Made by a program: the position numbers and the translations under genes. The notes under the pieces are model-generated. The model did not search any database. It had not been told where the DNA came from and was given only the letters and a program-made list of their open reading frames with translations. A stretch of DNA of 64,000 nt from Obelidium mucronatum (Eukaryota > Chytridiomycota > Chytridiomycetes > Chytridiales > Chytriomycetaceae), in NCBI GenBank assembly GCA_025765595.1, contig JAIVFH010000069.1, forward strand, positions 62,001-126,000, in the 5' to 3' direction. Positions 1-10,001 of the stretch are shown here, piece after piece. How positions within the stretch are numbered: the stretch's first letter is position 1; each line of letters starts with the position of its first letter.

Positions 1-1120
1 GGGAAGGGTGGATATTGGTTCGCTCCTAATTCACACGCATCACCCCTTACTTCTGGAAAAGGCAAGTTTGTTGAAGAAGTTTGATCATAAATATTAACGT
101 TTTGTTCACGAAGCGCAAACTGGGGAGGCGGAAGAATAGAGGAATGTTGGAGTGGAGATGTTCGTTGTTTGTTGGTGTTGTTGAAATTCGGAGTTGGAAA
201 TAAAAGAGGATATGCGCTTGCTTCTGATGCACTGTTAAATCGAGAGGAAAGAGTGGGTTGCTGTTGGTATTGTTGCGATGAATATTCTAGTGTTGATGCC
301 GTTGAAGCAAAGTCTTGCAGCTGTAGTAAGCTATCATTGCCATTACGCACAGCTGGGGCTGATACATTCGGGGATGATGCTGCCAGAATTGCTGAAATGG
401 CTTGTCTGCTGGCGGTGCGAAATTGCTCGTAATTTCCCATTTGGTGTTGCTGTTGAACTTGTCGTACAGGGTAGTTGTGGAAAGCCGGCGTTCCCAAAAG
501 ATTTGGCAGGCTCATATTGGGTAGATTTCCAAAATTCGGCTGTTGTTGCTGTTGTGCATAGTGGGAGTGATTTGGGGATGGCAACGATGTTGATTGATGT
601 GTCATTGGGGGCAACGGCGAAAAGCAGGCAGACGAGATTGGCTGATTATATTGCGGCGTATGAGGGTAGGAAAACATTGGCGTGGTGGCGGGATAGTGGG
701 CGTCAACAAATACGTGGCTGGTTCTGCCAAGTCCTGACTGGAGATTTTGGGGCTGGTTGTTCCCGACATCGTCTCCACAAATCTGTTGGAAGAACTCCAG
801 ATCCACGTCTAATCCGGCGCTGGCAGTATCCAATCCGACATCAAAGGCAGAGTATAAGGGGTCGACTGATCGGGGGGAAGAAGTCAAATCAGTTTCGGCT
901 CTTTTTAGTTGCAAAAGAGCAAAACGCCGGCTGCGCTCTCAAAGAGCCCAACTCGCTTTCACTGCATCTAAATTCATATAAACTCACCATTGTGGTGTTT
1001 TTGGTGCTTTGGCAAAGCATCTGCCCCATCAAAGTGGTTTGCTGCCGGCTGCAGCGGCGAAGGCGCCTGGAGAATGGAGGCCATATCGGGCCTGAGTTCG
1101 TTGAAAGTTGCGTCGTTCAT
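1..1120 (-). CDS. Q/N/S/P-rich protein, N-terminal part (runs off left edge)
   Basis: Minus-strand gene beginning at an ATG at 1118-1120 (protein starts MNDATFNELRPDMAS). Exon 1 (1120-988) ends in a GTGAGT donor. A phase-1 intron of 89 bp (899-987) ends in AG, and exon 2 is open from 898 to the window edge without a stop, giving more than 330 residues. The protein is rich in Gln, Asn, Ser and Pro with short Q runs (QVQQQHQ, SSQQYQQQP). No fold is recognisable in the visible part. Such composition is common in fungal transcription regulators, and the neighbours are zinc-finger genes, so a regulator is plausible, but any DNA-binding domain would lie outside the window. It lacks the G-P-G-G motif of the adjacent zinc-finger genes. 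Confidence 0.6.
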
Positions 1121-1366
1121 TCGGATGTTTTTCGTCGGCGTGGCGGTGAAGTGCGTTTTGTCCGCGTAAGTGTGGCAGGTTTTGGAACAGTTTTGTGATG
1201 AAATTTTCTGTTCTTCGATCTCCACAGCAAAAGAAAAAAGCACTCAAAGCTGTAATCAGCGGCTTCGCGCAGCAGACTGATTGTGGGGCCAGCGTGGCGT
1301 GGCCACTGGCTTGAGTGGTGCAGCGCCGGCGACATGGGCTTAGTTTTGTGGCGGCGGCCGTGGGCT

Positions 1367-1968
1367 TTACGTGGTTGAAACCTTGCGACTGGCAGCCTTT
1401 GCACTTGAATATTGCTTGAATATTCTATCTGAAAACTCGTTTATTATCATGAAATAGTGCGAATTTTTTACTCCGCAGGACTCGATAACCCAAACCCCAA
1501 TGCAACTATCCTTTGAATGTCGAGCAAGAGAATCCTTCCTTGAAAACGTGATTCCACACACCCCGCATTTATGAATTGGCGTCCCAACCATCACGCTTTT
1601 GTGTACAGTCCGCTGATGCCGCACCATATCTCGACGGCGTACAAAGTCAGATGAACATTCGTTGCATCGATACGGTTTAATATTGCTATGGAGAAAGTAA
1701 TGTGACTTGAGGTTTGCAGCGTCCGAGAATTCTGAAGAAGCACGGTATAACTGACAGTCAGCCACCACCAAGCAGTCCCAAAAAACGTCAAACTTTACCT
1801 TTCTGGCAACCTTCCCAGGGACAAATAAGCAGACTTGCCTTCGCTATTTCGGACGAAACTTGATTTAGGTCGTCTGAAACTGTGGTGCGTGAAGATTCCT
1901 TGGAAGTGCACGAACAGACAGTCTGACAAGAGATTCACCCCTCCCGGACCTTTGAAGTGTGGTATCAT
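1367..1968 (-). CDS. C2H2 zinc-finger protein A, apparent frameshift between motif and fingers
   Basis: First member, reading from the left, of a seven-gene array. Exon 2 (1731-1367) carries most of three fingers: finger 1 CPWEGCQK|EF...LKSHYFLH, finger 2 YRCNECSSDF...VRHQRTVH, and finger 3 HKCGVCGITFSRKDSLARH followed by Cys instead of His (C2HC). A phase-1 intron (1732-1798, 67 bp, GTAAAG...CAG) splits finger 1 right after C-Q-K. The exon upstream encodes the array motif KGPGGVNLL at 1953-1927. However, the motif and the C-P-W-E-G-C start of finger 1 are in different frames, with a stop in each frame, so a one-base break lies between about 1926 and 1870. The ATG at 1966-1968 leaves only five residues before the motif, so the 5' end may be truncated or on an unseen exon. 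Likely a sequence-specific DNA-binding protein; targets unknown. Confidence 0.6.
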
Positions 1969-2197
1969 GATATTGCTAAAGTTATTTCTTAAGATGCATG
2001 ATCCTTCAATTGAGATGATGTAACTCGAATCGAGAGCTTACGATAGATAAGGCATAGGATTTACGGCGTATTTCGAATCCACTGATGTGGAGGTTTTTTT
2101 TCTCAAAAGAAAGTCAGCAGCACAACCAAAATTTAAAACTTGTCAAAGATTTATTAAAAATGACAAGGTTTCTATTTTTTTTTAGATCGAACACAGT

Positions 2198-3063
2198 TTA
2201 TAGTTTACGACACGTTTGCAAATGCCTTTGAAGGGAATCCCTCCTTGAAAAAAAGTCATGGCAATAAAGGCACTCAAACCCTTTTGAAGCGGCGGCATCG
2301 GCAGCGGTTAAAGAATTCGACGATTTGGCCGCACACAAGCCTGGCCGTGCTTGGTGCCTCAACAACGAATCTCGGCGACCGAATTTCGAATCACAAGCAG
2401 AGCAAACAAACTCTTTAATGTCCTTATGGACACTCATTTGGTGACGACCGAGGTCTCGGGCGCGAGCAAAAGCCAGCGGGCACGAAGGGCACTTGAACTG
2501 GCGGCCGTTTGTGTGGAGCAAGTAATGTGGCTTGATGTTGTAGGATTGAGTGAATTCTTTCTCGCACCCTTTCCAAGGGCATTGGTATCGTTTGATATTG
2601 CCTGGTTGTCGATATATGATAATTGGTTGTGGGCTAGTATCAGGAGTAGAACGAGTACAATTGCTGGAACCTAGCAGACCAAGTCCAACGCCTGTGCTTG
2701 TCGATGGCGGAAGTTGGAAGTTTTTGGTGCTTGTTGTTCTGTTGAAGAAATTTCGTAGCGGCCGCCATCGAGATGGAAATTGGGTGGCGATGAGCCAGTT
2801 GAAGAAGGGTAGCAATCCAAGGTATCGAGAAGAGGAGACATTTGAAAAAGTCCAGAGGGTGAATGGAAGGGGTGCTGATTGTTGTTTTGGGCTGGTATTA
2901 TGGGCTGGTTGAAATCGGGGCTTGCCAGGACCAAGGAGATACCTCCTGGTCCACGTAAAGAGGGTGGTGATGCGAGTGGTGCCGCCGAGTAAGGACTTGC
3001 TTGATAGGCTTTATCGTACTCAGCCATGGTCAGTGTCGGGCTTTCCTCATCCAAATCGATCAT
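2198..3063 (-). CDS. C2H2 zinc-finger protein B (four fingers, no finger-1 intron)
   Basis: Minus-strand gene. The N-terminal part (from an ATG at 3061-3063, M-I-D-L-D-E-E; a second candidate is MAEYDKAYQ at 3027) holds the array motif RGPGGISLV at 2955-2929. The C-terminal part holds four fingers: YQCPWKGCEKEFTQSYN...H, FKCPSCPLAFARARDLGRH, FVCSACDSKFGRRDSLLRH with a terminal Cys, and FECLYCHDFFSRRDSLQRH with a terminal Cys. Unlike five other members it has no intron inside finger 1. The fourth finger resembles the third and looks like a duplication. The motif part and the finger part are in different frames; the switch falls near an AAAAA run around 2725-2735 and no GT-AG intron fits, so it is either a sequence error or a real mutation. 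Presumed DNA-binding regulator. Confidence 0.65.
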
Positions 3064-3284
3064 TTCGTGGGGCGTTTTCTCTCCCTTTTTTTGAGTGGGG
3101 ATTGGCTTTTCACAGTCCAAATTTCCACCTCTTCCTTTGCCACCCGTTGCCAACACAGCCGCAACATCGCCACTTGACCAAATTTTTAAATGATTAAAAC
3201 GAAAAACGCGCACGAAGAAGAGAGATAGAAAGATAACTTTATTGCAAAAAATAGAAGGTTTTATTAAATTGTTGGTAAATTTGG

Positions 3285-3927
3285 TTATCTCGCGTGAAGC
3301 TTTGTATGCCGCTGCAAAGAATCTAACCGACCAAACACATCCAAACACACTGAACACGTGAATTCCCTTAGTCTTTTCATGGATTGCTTTGACATGCCGG
3401 CTTAAATCGCGAGGGACGAGCAAAAGTGGCAATACAAGTATCGCAATTGTATGGCCGAACGTTGAAATGCAGCCGGTAGTGCGGTTTTACGTTGTATGAT
3501 TGGGTGAATATCTTGTTACACCCTGGGAACGGGCATTTCAAGTTCTTTTTACACGGCGGCTGCGATAGCGATGGTGGTATCGTGTCGGGATTATAATCAA
3601 TGCTCTTTTGGGGTAGATGATCAGGTGAGTTTTGCTGAGGCCAAGATTTGGGACTTTCGAGAAGAAAGCGTTTGCACTGGCAGATCAGGAGACTTGGGTG
3701 ATGGATATCGCAAATCGGTCCGTTTGTTGATATGGGTGTAGCTGGTATGGATACGACCGGCGTTGGTCTGAGAAGCTTTTGGCTTGATGTTCCGGTAGTG
3801 TTTCCGGGTGGTTGATGCTGTCATTGCCGAATATTGAAACTAGTTCCACGCCGCCAGGTCCTTTGAGAGAGTGCATTGCCATTTTGGGGAGCAAACCTTG
3901 CTTAACCCAATAAATGAAAAATATCAA
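3285..3927 (-). CDS. C2H2 zinc-finger protein C (intronless, several frame breaks)
   Basis: Minus-strand relative of its neighbour at 2198-3063. Motif KGPGGVELV lies at 3864-3838. Finger 1 reads LKCPFPGCNKIFTQSYNV...H, finger 2 YNCDTCIATFAR then, after an extra base, RDLSRHVKAIHE, and finger 3, after another shift, FTCSVCLDVFGRLDSLQRH-TKLH, ending in TAA at 3285-3287. Its last finger is a canonical C2H2 (H-x3-H), whereas the other members end in C2HC. Like gene B, finger 1 is not interrupted by an intron and shares the T-Q-S-Y-N-[IV]-K-P-H-Y core, so B and C form a pair. At least three frame changes separate motif from stop. This is the most damaged-looking member and could be a true pseudogene, although sequence error is also plausible. 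The start is uncertain (ATG at 3925-3927 or 3880-3882). Confidence 0.5.
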
Positions 3928-4137
3928 GGAAATCGCTTAATTTTCAGCTGTGTGGCCCACGATTCCGCCACATTTTCTTTTTTTTTTTTTACTTGGTGGA
4001 GGCTTACGGATCTCCATTCCATCCATCACCAGCCCGGAACAGCCGTTGATTGGACACAGTGTATCCGGTCCGCATATCAACAAGCAAAAAAAAAGTCGAA
4101 ACGGAAAAAAGCTTTATTCTAATTTCCACATCCCTTC

Positions 4138-5010
4138 TTACCGCGAAACCACACCACCCCTCTTTTTGGTGGACCCGCAGATACGAACATGCCTTTGCAA
4201 ACTATCCCGCCTTGCAAACCCATTCCCACAAAAAGCGCAACTAAAATCCTTTGTCTCGGCATGAACAGTTTTCTTATGCCGCTCCACATCTCGTTGTCGT
4301 ACGAAATCAGCACTACACTGCAAACACTTGTAAGGACGTAGATTCGAGTGTAAAAAGTAATGGCTTTTGAGATTGTATGATTCAGAAAACTCTGCATTTT
4401 TGTTGGTTTTTTTTTTTTGTTTTTGTATTTTTTTTTTAAGAACCTTGTCAAAAGGGTTGCTGTACAAATTACCTTTTGTGCAAGATGGCCAAGGACATGA
4501 ATATATTCTTGTCACTCCATCTGCAGCGAATTTGACTATTGGCTGAAAGTCATTCATGGTGTCGGACAGGGAGTAACGGTTTATTCGATGCGAAGAAACT
4601 GTGCGAAAGTGAGAGTATGAAGAACTTGAAGACGAAGGACATGGTTCAGGAGAAGATGGTGGCTGGTCTTGCTCCAATTTGTAATTGTGGCTGTGGAAGT
4701 GGCGAGGGTTGATTTGAGTGTCGAATTGGGTATCATCCGCAATCAATATCGGATAAGCAGCGGAAGGACCAGTAGCATTGCTTTTATATTTGCGTATATG
4801 TGATGTGGTTTCTGGTGTGGTGCAAGTATCCGTACGGCTTCCGGTGCTAGTGCGGCTTTCATATCGTTGATTACTGAAACCAGTGTTGCCACTGCCCACT
4901 TCGTTGAGCAAGTCTACGCCTCCTGGTCCTTTGAGAGAAATAGGTGCGGTGACAGGATTACTGGAGGGTTGCATTAGGTCCGAATGGGAGAGAGTCGTGA
5001 CGTGTGGCAT
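4138..5010 (-). CDS. C2H2 zinc-finger protein D (frame intact)
   Basis: Best-preserved member of the array. Exon 1 runs from ATG at 5008-5010 (M-P-H-V-T-T-L-S) through the motif KGPGGVDLL (4932-4906) and a Ser/Pro-rich linker to CPWPSCTK. An 81-bp phase-1 intron (4392-4472; GTAATT...GCAG) interrupts finger 1. Exon 2 gives EFSESYNLKSHYFLH, finger 2 YKCLQCSADFVRQRDVERH, finger 3 FSCAFCGNGFARRDSLQRH-VRIC (C2HC) and a short basic tail, with stop at 4138-4140. The intron happens to be open in frame, so a naive ORF fuses exon and intron. Expected nuclear DNA-binding protein of about 260 residues. Methionine codons further upstream are in frame, but the peptide they add is hydrophobic and unlike the other members. 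Confidence 0.75.
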   Translation of the reverse strand: MPHVTTLSHSDLMQPSSNPVTAPISLKGPGGVDLLNEVGSGNTGFSNQRYESRTSTGSRTDTCTTPETTSHIRKYKSNATGPSAAYPILIADDTQFDTQINPRHFHSHNYKLEQDQPPSSPEPCPSSSSSSYSHFRTVSSHRINRYSLSDTMNDFQPIVKFAADGVTRIYSCPWPSCTKGNLYSNPFDKVLKKKIQKQKKKTNKNAEFSESYNLKSHYFLHSNLRPYKCLQCSADFVRQRDVERHKKTVHAETKDFSCAFCGNGFARRDSLQRHVRICGSTKKRGGVVSR

Positions 5011-5326
5011 GCCCAAATTTCGAATGATTTTTTTTTTGCGTGCTCCACAAAGCACAAAAGTGGCGATCAAGAGAAAAAAAACACACATTGAGGTTCCAAA
5101 AAAAATCATATGGCTGGTTGTGGCGGTGATACCAAAAAAAAATCGACTTTTTTTTTGAACTCAGAAATTAGAATCAGGTTTATGTTACAAGTATAAAAGA
5201 TATAAGACAATCTATTTTGGTCACAATAATAAAAACGGGAGGTGTGATAAAAAAAAGTAGTGGGGTAAAACATTGAAAATCTACAAAGAAGTGACAAGCG
5301 AGAGAGACGAACCATGCGGAGGGCAT
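5011..5326. other. Intergenic region between zinc-finger genes D and E
   Basis: A/T-rich with A8-A10 runs and a TATAAAAGATATAAG stretch near 5193. It should hold the promoter of gene D and the 3' flank of gene E. No gene. Confidence 0.4.
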
Positions 5327-6310
5327 TCAAATAGTGCAAGACTTTTCATGCCTTCTCAGGGCATCAGATCTTGAAAATGCCATCCCGCAGCTTCGGCAGC
5401 ACGACATTGACTTTCCTCTTGAGTGCACAGTTCGTTCATGCCGAAGCAAGTCGTGTTTACGAGTAAACTTGATGGGGCAAGAGGTGCATTCAAAAGGACG
5501 GATATTATTGTGTTCGTTATAATGTACTTGTAAAGTGCAAGGACGTGCAAATGCTGAGGATGGAATTATTGTTGTTGGTGGTTGGTATTAGGTAAGCCAC
5601 AAAGAACACATTATTTTGTTTCATTAGAACTTACATTTAGAACACCCTTCAAACTCGCACTTGTATTTTTTAGGCCGAGGTTTCGTTTTAAAAGAAGCTG
5701 AGCCGTGTCGTTGTTTTGATGAAGATGAAGATGATCTATTGGCACCAACAGGAGAAGCCACATTTTCCGAGATTAAAAAGTCCCCATCCTCGTCGTCGTC
5801 GTCCGGGCGCGACGCCGCAAAAGACGCTTCCGAGTGGGATGTGGACTCTTCGCGCGCCGAGGCGCGGTTGCGCGCGTATGAGTCACCCCTTTGTGGGCTT
5901 GACCATTGGTCATCCAAACGCACGTCGGCGTACGCTGCGGCGGCCTCGGGCTTGGCAGGCGGGCGCCAGGGTCGGCGACGGTGGCGGCGGGTCGAGTAGC
6001 AGGTTGACGCCGCCGGGGCCGCGGAGCACTGGCGGGTTTTGCGGCGTTGATTCGTAATACATTGGAGGAGTGTGTGTGGCTGCGGCGAGGCGCTTCGGCG
6101 TGTGGGATTCGAGGCCGGCAGAGAAGAGGCGGTGGGAGAAGGCGGTGGGCGCGGTGTGGCAGATTGGCATATCAGAGGATCTAGGGCAACTGGTTCAGCA
6201 CAGGGAAGTACTTGGTATTTTGTGCTGGCGTTGTAACTGCAGAATGAACAAGGCTGTAGAATGTACTGGCTGAAGACTGGAGGGCGATACGGAGCTTGGG
6301 TGTCGTGCAA
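5327..6310 (-). CDS. C2H2 zinc-finger protein E
   Basis: Exon 1 from ATG at 6308-6310 (M-H-D-T-Q-A-P-Y) to KYKCEFEGCSK at 5635. An 81-bp phase-1 intron (5554-5634) splits finger 1. Exon 2 (5553-5327) gives SFARPCTLQVHYNEH, finger 2 FECTSCPIKFTRKHDLLRH and finger 3 MSCCRSCGMAFSRSDALRRH-EKSC (C2HC), then stop. The array motif RGPGGVNLL (6023-5997) is present but lies in another frame than the flanking exon-1 sequence, implying two compensating one-base breaks in this very GC-rich stretch (about 5780-6110). The simplest explanation is sequencing indels, because the motif itself is perfect. Asp/Ser-rich segments (DDDDEDGD; a Ser run) precede the fingers. Confidence 0.65.
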
Positions 6311-6704
6311 TAAAGCTTACCAAGAAAATATTCGAAAGTGGCTCGACTCTTTGGTTTTTTAAGAAATTTTTCTTCTGTGGTTTTGCGAATTTGTCTGGTG
6401 ATGGATGACCAAGCAAAAAAAAAGGGGAAACGTGACGTTGACTTATCCTGGTATCACACTTTGTCATTATGCCTGGTGCTTTACATCCCAGTTGCCGCAA
6501 TCAAAAGCACAGAGAAAAACTCAGGAAGTCGCCGGTTTCTGTGAAGCTGCCGGGTGGTCGGACTGTCCGCATCCCACAGACACCAACGAACAAAAAAACA
6601 AAGAAATTCACATTATTCAAGAGGCTTTATATAATACGACATACATACACACAAAATTAGGTTTTGTAAAACAAATAAAAAATAAAAACAAAAGTTGATT
6701 TCCA
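6311..6704. other. Intergenic region between zinc-finger genes E and F
   Basis: About 390 bp with A/T runs and an AATAAAAAATAAAAA stretch just past the stop of gene F. No gene. Confidence 0.4.
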
Positions 6705-7731
6705 TCACTGTGGCAAGCAAATCTTTTCATGCCTCCTCAACGAATCAGGCCGAGAAAAACCCCTTCCCGCATCCCGAACAAACGTCCATTTTGGGACCAT
6801 TCGAATGAACAGTCTTTTCATGTCGAAGAAGGTCGTTTTTCCTTGTAAATCGAGACAAACAATACGTGCAGATATGCGAAGGGACATCTGGATGAGTAGA
6901 ATATATATGAGATCGTAAATCGCTTGACTTTTGGAATTCTGTTGTGTTTTGTTTGGTATGTATTTGGTTAAATGAATTGGAGGTAGATAAGCGGGTGGCG
7001 AAGTCGCATTTTCACAAACCTTGGTCACAGCCAACATGCGAACAGACGTAGATACGATCGCCTTGTGCATTCACTTTAATGATTGCAGAGGAAGTGCTAG
7101 ACGTGACACTCCAGTCTCCTTCGGGACTCCGAGGCGGAGCCGCCGCCGCTGGTGGTGCTGGCGCAGCGATATCAATTGGTCGCAACAAGTTCTGGTTCCC
7201 AACAATAAACTCCCCATGATATTGACTCGCTATCGGCCCCAACGCTCGCATCAAGGTAGGGTTCCGGAAGTCCTTTGCAAACGTTCCGGTACGAGGATCG
7301 CGGATAGGTAACGAGCCAATCAGCATTGCGTTGTGATAGTCTCTTGCTTGGATACGTGTTGAAGGAGACGACTCTTCGCTGAAGGCGCGGCTTCTTTGGT
7401 GATAATGAGGACTTGGTTGGGGATCGGGTAAGATGTATTCTGTCATGTAGATATCGTCTTCTTCGGGGCTGCTGTTGTCGTTGAGGAGGTTGACTCCACC
7501 GGGTCCGTACATTGGGGCGGAGGAAGAGATCATTGTTTTGATGTTCATTGGCGATGAGGCGGTTGGAGTAGCGTACATGTGTCTGCTGGCGCCGGGAATT
7601 GCGATAGGGAGTGGGGGTGATGAAGGGAGAGAGGTAGCGCCACCGCCGATTGCACTTGGTGTTGATTCGATTTCCATGGATTCGTAAGGCAGATTTTCGA
7701 AAGGATTGTTGAGGGTGGAGCGAGCGTGCAT
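6705..7731 (-). CDS. C2H2 zinc-finger protein F
   Basis: Exon 1 from ATG at 7729-7731 (MHARSTLNNPFENLPYES) contains the motif YGPGGVNLL (7509-7483), an acidic stretch (PEEDD) and a Pro/Ala run, and ends at YVCSHVGCDQ. An 81-bp phase-1 intron (6939-7019; GTTTGT...CAG) sits inside finger 1. Exon 2 supplies EFQKSSDLRSH, finger 2 HICTYCLSRFTRKNDLLRH, and finger 3 DVCSGCGKGF-SRPDSLRRH-EKIC. The third finger is read only if one T is dropped from a TTTTT run near 6760; otherwise a TGA follows. The closest relatives by finger sequence are E and G, which share [HK]D/ND-x-L-R-H-x-[KR]-T-V-H-S. Presumed DNA-binding regulator. Confidence 0.68.
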
Positions 7732-8064
7732 TCTTCCTTGTTCTTAATTGAAGTGATGAACGAACGGGGGGGTAACAGCTTTCCAAATTTCTTATTGGAA
7801 AAAAGTGATAGGGGTATCTAAAAAGTGGCGTATGTCATCAACTTTTCGTGGACCGATAGGGTTTTTATCTACCTGTTTCACGGAAGTGCAAAAAAAAAAA
7901 AGTAACAAGAAGACACTGGAAATAACGAACAAAAATAGAACCGATAGGAACCCTGCCGCGGCGGCCAATCAGGCGGCCAATTCCAATTTCGAAGGAATAA
8001 AATGCGATATATATTTACTAAAGACAGAAGATATGTACAACACGATCTAAAATAAAACAGCGAT
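7732..8064. other. Intergenic region between zinc-finger genes F and G
   Basis: About 330 bp, with an A12 run and the 3' flank of gene G. No gene seen. Confidence 0.4.
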
Positions 8065-8931
8065 TCAACCCAAACACTTTCTCTCATGTCTTCTCAAAGA
8101 ATCCGGTCGACTAAACGCCTTCTGACAATGCTGGCAAACAGAATTCGACTGAACAACACCATTTGAATGAACAGTTTTGAGGTGTCTCAAGTAGTCATGA
8201 CGTCTAGTAAACCGAGCTACGCAGTGAACGCAGTTGTGTGGTTTACTGTTTGTGTGTTCGTTGTAGTGTGCTTCGAAAGTATCGGAGCGGAGGAATGCTA
8301 ATTGAAAAAACATTTTTGATATTAGTTTCGTTTGTTGTAATTAGACAGGGAAGAGTGTGGCGTGTTACACCCGCCACTCTCTGTTTTAGTACTCACATTT
8401 TCCGCATCCGTCCCAAGGACATATGAGCACGTTTTGCTTTCTAGAGTTTTGGGCCATGACAGGAGATGCGTTGTTTTTGTTGTTGAATGGCGACATTGAA
8501 GTGGCGATGGTTGTGGCGGAGTGATTGTGACATGGAAGTGGTGTAGAGTAAAGCGGCACTCGGGGTGGTGTATGCAAGTTTGAAGGGATTTGCATTGCGT
8601 GGAAGTGTAGTTGCTTTGGCGCCGTCCGGTGAGGGATACTGTGATATGTGTGAGACTCTGGGAGGTGCAAGTCGGGGACGAGGGCTGGAAAGAGGGGTGC
8701 TGCTGCTGGCGATAGCTCCGGGCTGTCCAAGAGCAAGTTGATTCCTCCGGCGCCTCGCACACTAGAAGATGTAGAAGTGGTGCTGAAAGTTGAAAGCGAG
8801 GAGATGGCAGGAGAAGCCATGTTGGGGACGGGAGGCGATGGAGGCATCATGCTGTATGGCTGTTGGTGGCTGTAGTTGTGTGGCTGGTATTGACAGGTCG
8901 TTTCTTGATAAGCAGCTTGTGTGTGGGGCAT
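8065..8931 (-). CDS. C2H2 zinc-finger protein G (frame intact)
   Basis: Seventh and 5'-most member. Exon 1 (8931-8398) runs from M-P-H-T-Q-A-A-Y through a Tyr/Gln/Ser-rich region and the motif RGAGGINLL (8757-8731; Ala replaces Pro) to NVLICPWDGCGK. A 100-bp phase-1 intron (8298-8397, GTGAGT...TTAG) follows. Exon 2 gives SFLRSDTFEAHYNEH, finger 2 HNCVHCVARFTRRHDYLRH, and finger 3 SVCQHCQKAFSRPDSLRRH-ERKC (C2HC), with stop at 8065. About 250 residues with no frame break. The start resembles gene D (M-P-H-...). It is separated from the divergent SIN3 gene by about 1.07 kb. Confidence 0.78.
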
Positions 8932-10001
8932 ATGTTATATTCCGTTTTGATTTCGAAGATGTTTTTTTGATCAAAGCCACCCTGACAACGAGGGGAAAAG
9001 CAGGAAGTGAGATATGAAATTTTTCTTGGAACAAGCATGCCTCCAGCCACCTAGATAACAATTTTTTCTGGTAGCACCCCTTAGATAACCGACAGGAGTG
9101 GCACAGCAAAGGAAGTGGTGCTTGGGGAGGCGCTTCGATCAAATGTCACCAAAACCATCGTCGCCACAACATTTACCACAAAGTGATTAAAATGTTATAC
9201 ATGATGGTACACTTAGATGCACCCGTAAAACAAGAATTTGAATGTGGCTTGCGCTTTTGCCCCTGATCGCGACATTATGCGTCTATCAACCAAGGCAACA
9301 TCGAAAACTGTACAAGCAATAATGCTCGCATCACCACATTTTATTCCTCCTGATAAATTTCTTTTAACTTTGAAACATGATGATTTGTGATTAGGTACGA
9401 AATCTCTTGGATGTTTCAAAATACCCTAAAACAAGATTGAAAAAGGGATCCACCCGCAGCAATGAATTATTTCTGATGCTCTGAGCTCCCATTTCCCCGA
9501 AAACTTACCAGACAAAGAAAAGGGACTTGAACACTTCATTTTCAACCGATGCCTGTGGCGGTGGCGGAAAACGCTGGAAAATGAATGTACATCTCTAGTC
9601 GGTCAAGTCAATTATATTCATACTGCGTCTCGTTTTCTCGGTTTTCCTTGTTTCCGAAAAACTCAACACTCCATACCGCAAACCCCCTGTTTACTCGAAA
9701 CTCATGGAATATCACTCATACAAATACACGCAAGAACTCTACTGCATTCTTCTATTTTTAACTGTCACTAATCAATTGATGAGTGAGACTGTGAGTGAAA
9801 GGAAAAAGAATTAGCGAGTGGATATATCTACGAAGAAAATGTGCAAACCTATTTCAGTAAATTAAAATAGTCTTCTGCCTAGTTTTATGCTCAAAGTTCT
9901 CTTGTTGGTTGTCTTTCTCCCATTACTTTATTTTCTACCATGTTTATTATTTTTCACTACTTGCTTTTTTATTTTTCCGAGTTTATTCAGCACCAAATAA
10001 A
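8932..10001. other. Intergenic region between zinc-finger array and SIN3
   Basis: About 1.07 kb between two divergently transcribed genes, the zinc-finger gene ending the array (-) and SIN3 (+). It must hold both promoters. I see only short spurious open frames, no RNA gene and no repeat. T/C-rich runs precede the SIN3 start codon. Confidence 0.5.

Noticed and set aside
278..1198. Plus-strand 306-residue open frame at the left edge
   Set aside because: It is antisense to a Q/N-rich minus-strand gene with clean start, donor and acceptor. Its composition is that of a complement of Q/S codons.
1367..7731. Calling zinc-finger genes A, B, C, E and F pseudogenes
   Set aside because: The same kind of single-base break is present in SIN3, syntaxin-5 and other genes that must work, so sequence error is more likely. 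Only gene C keeps several breaks that might be real.
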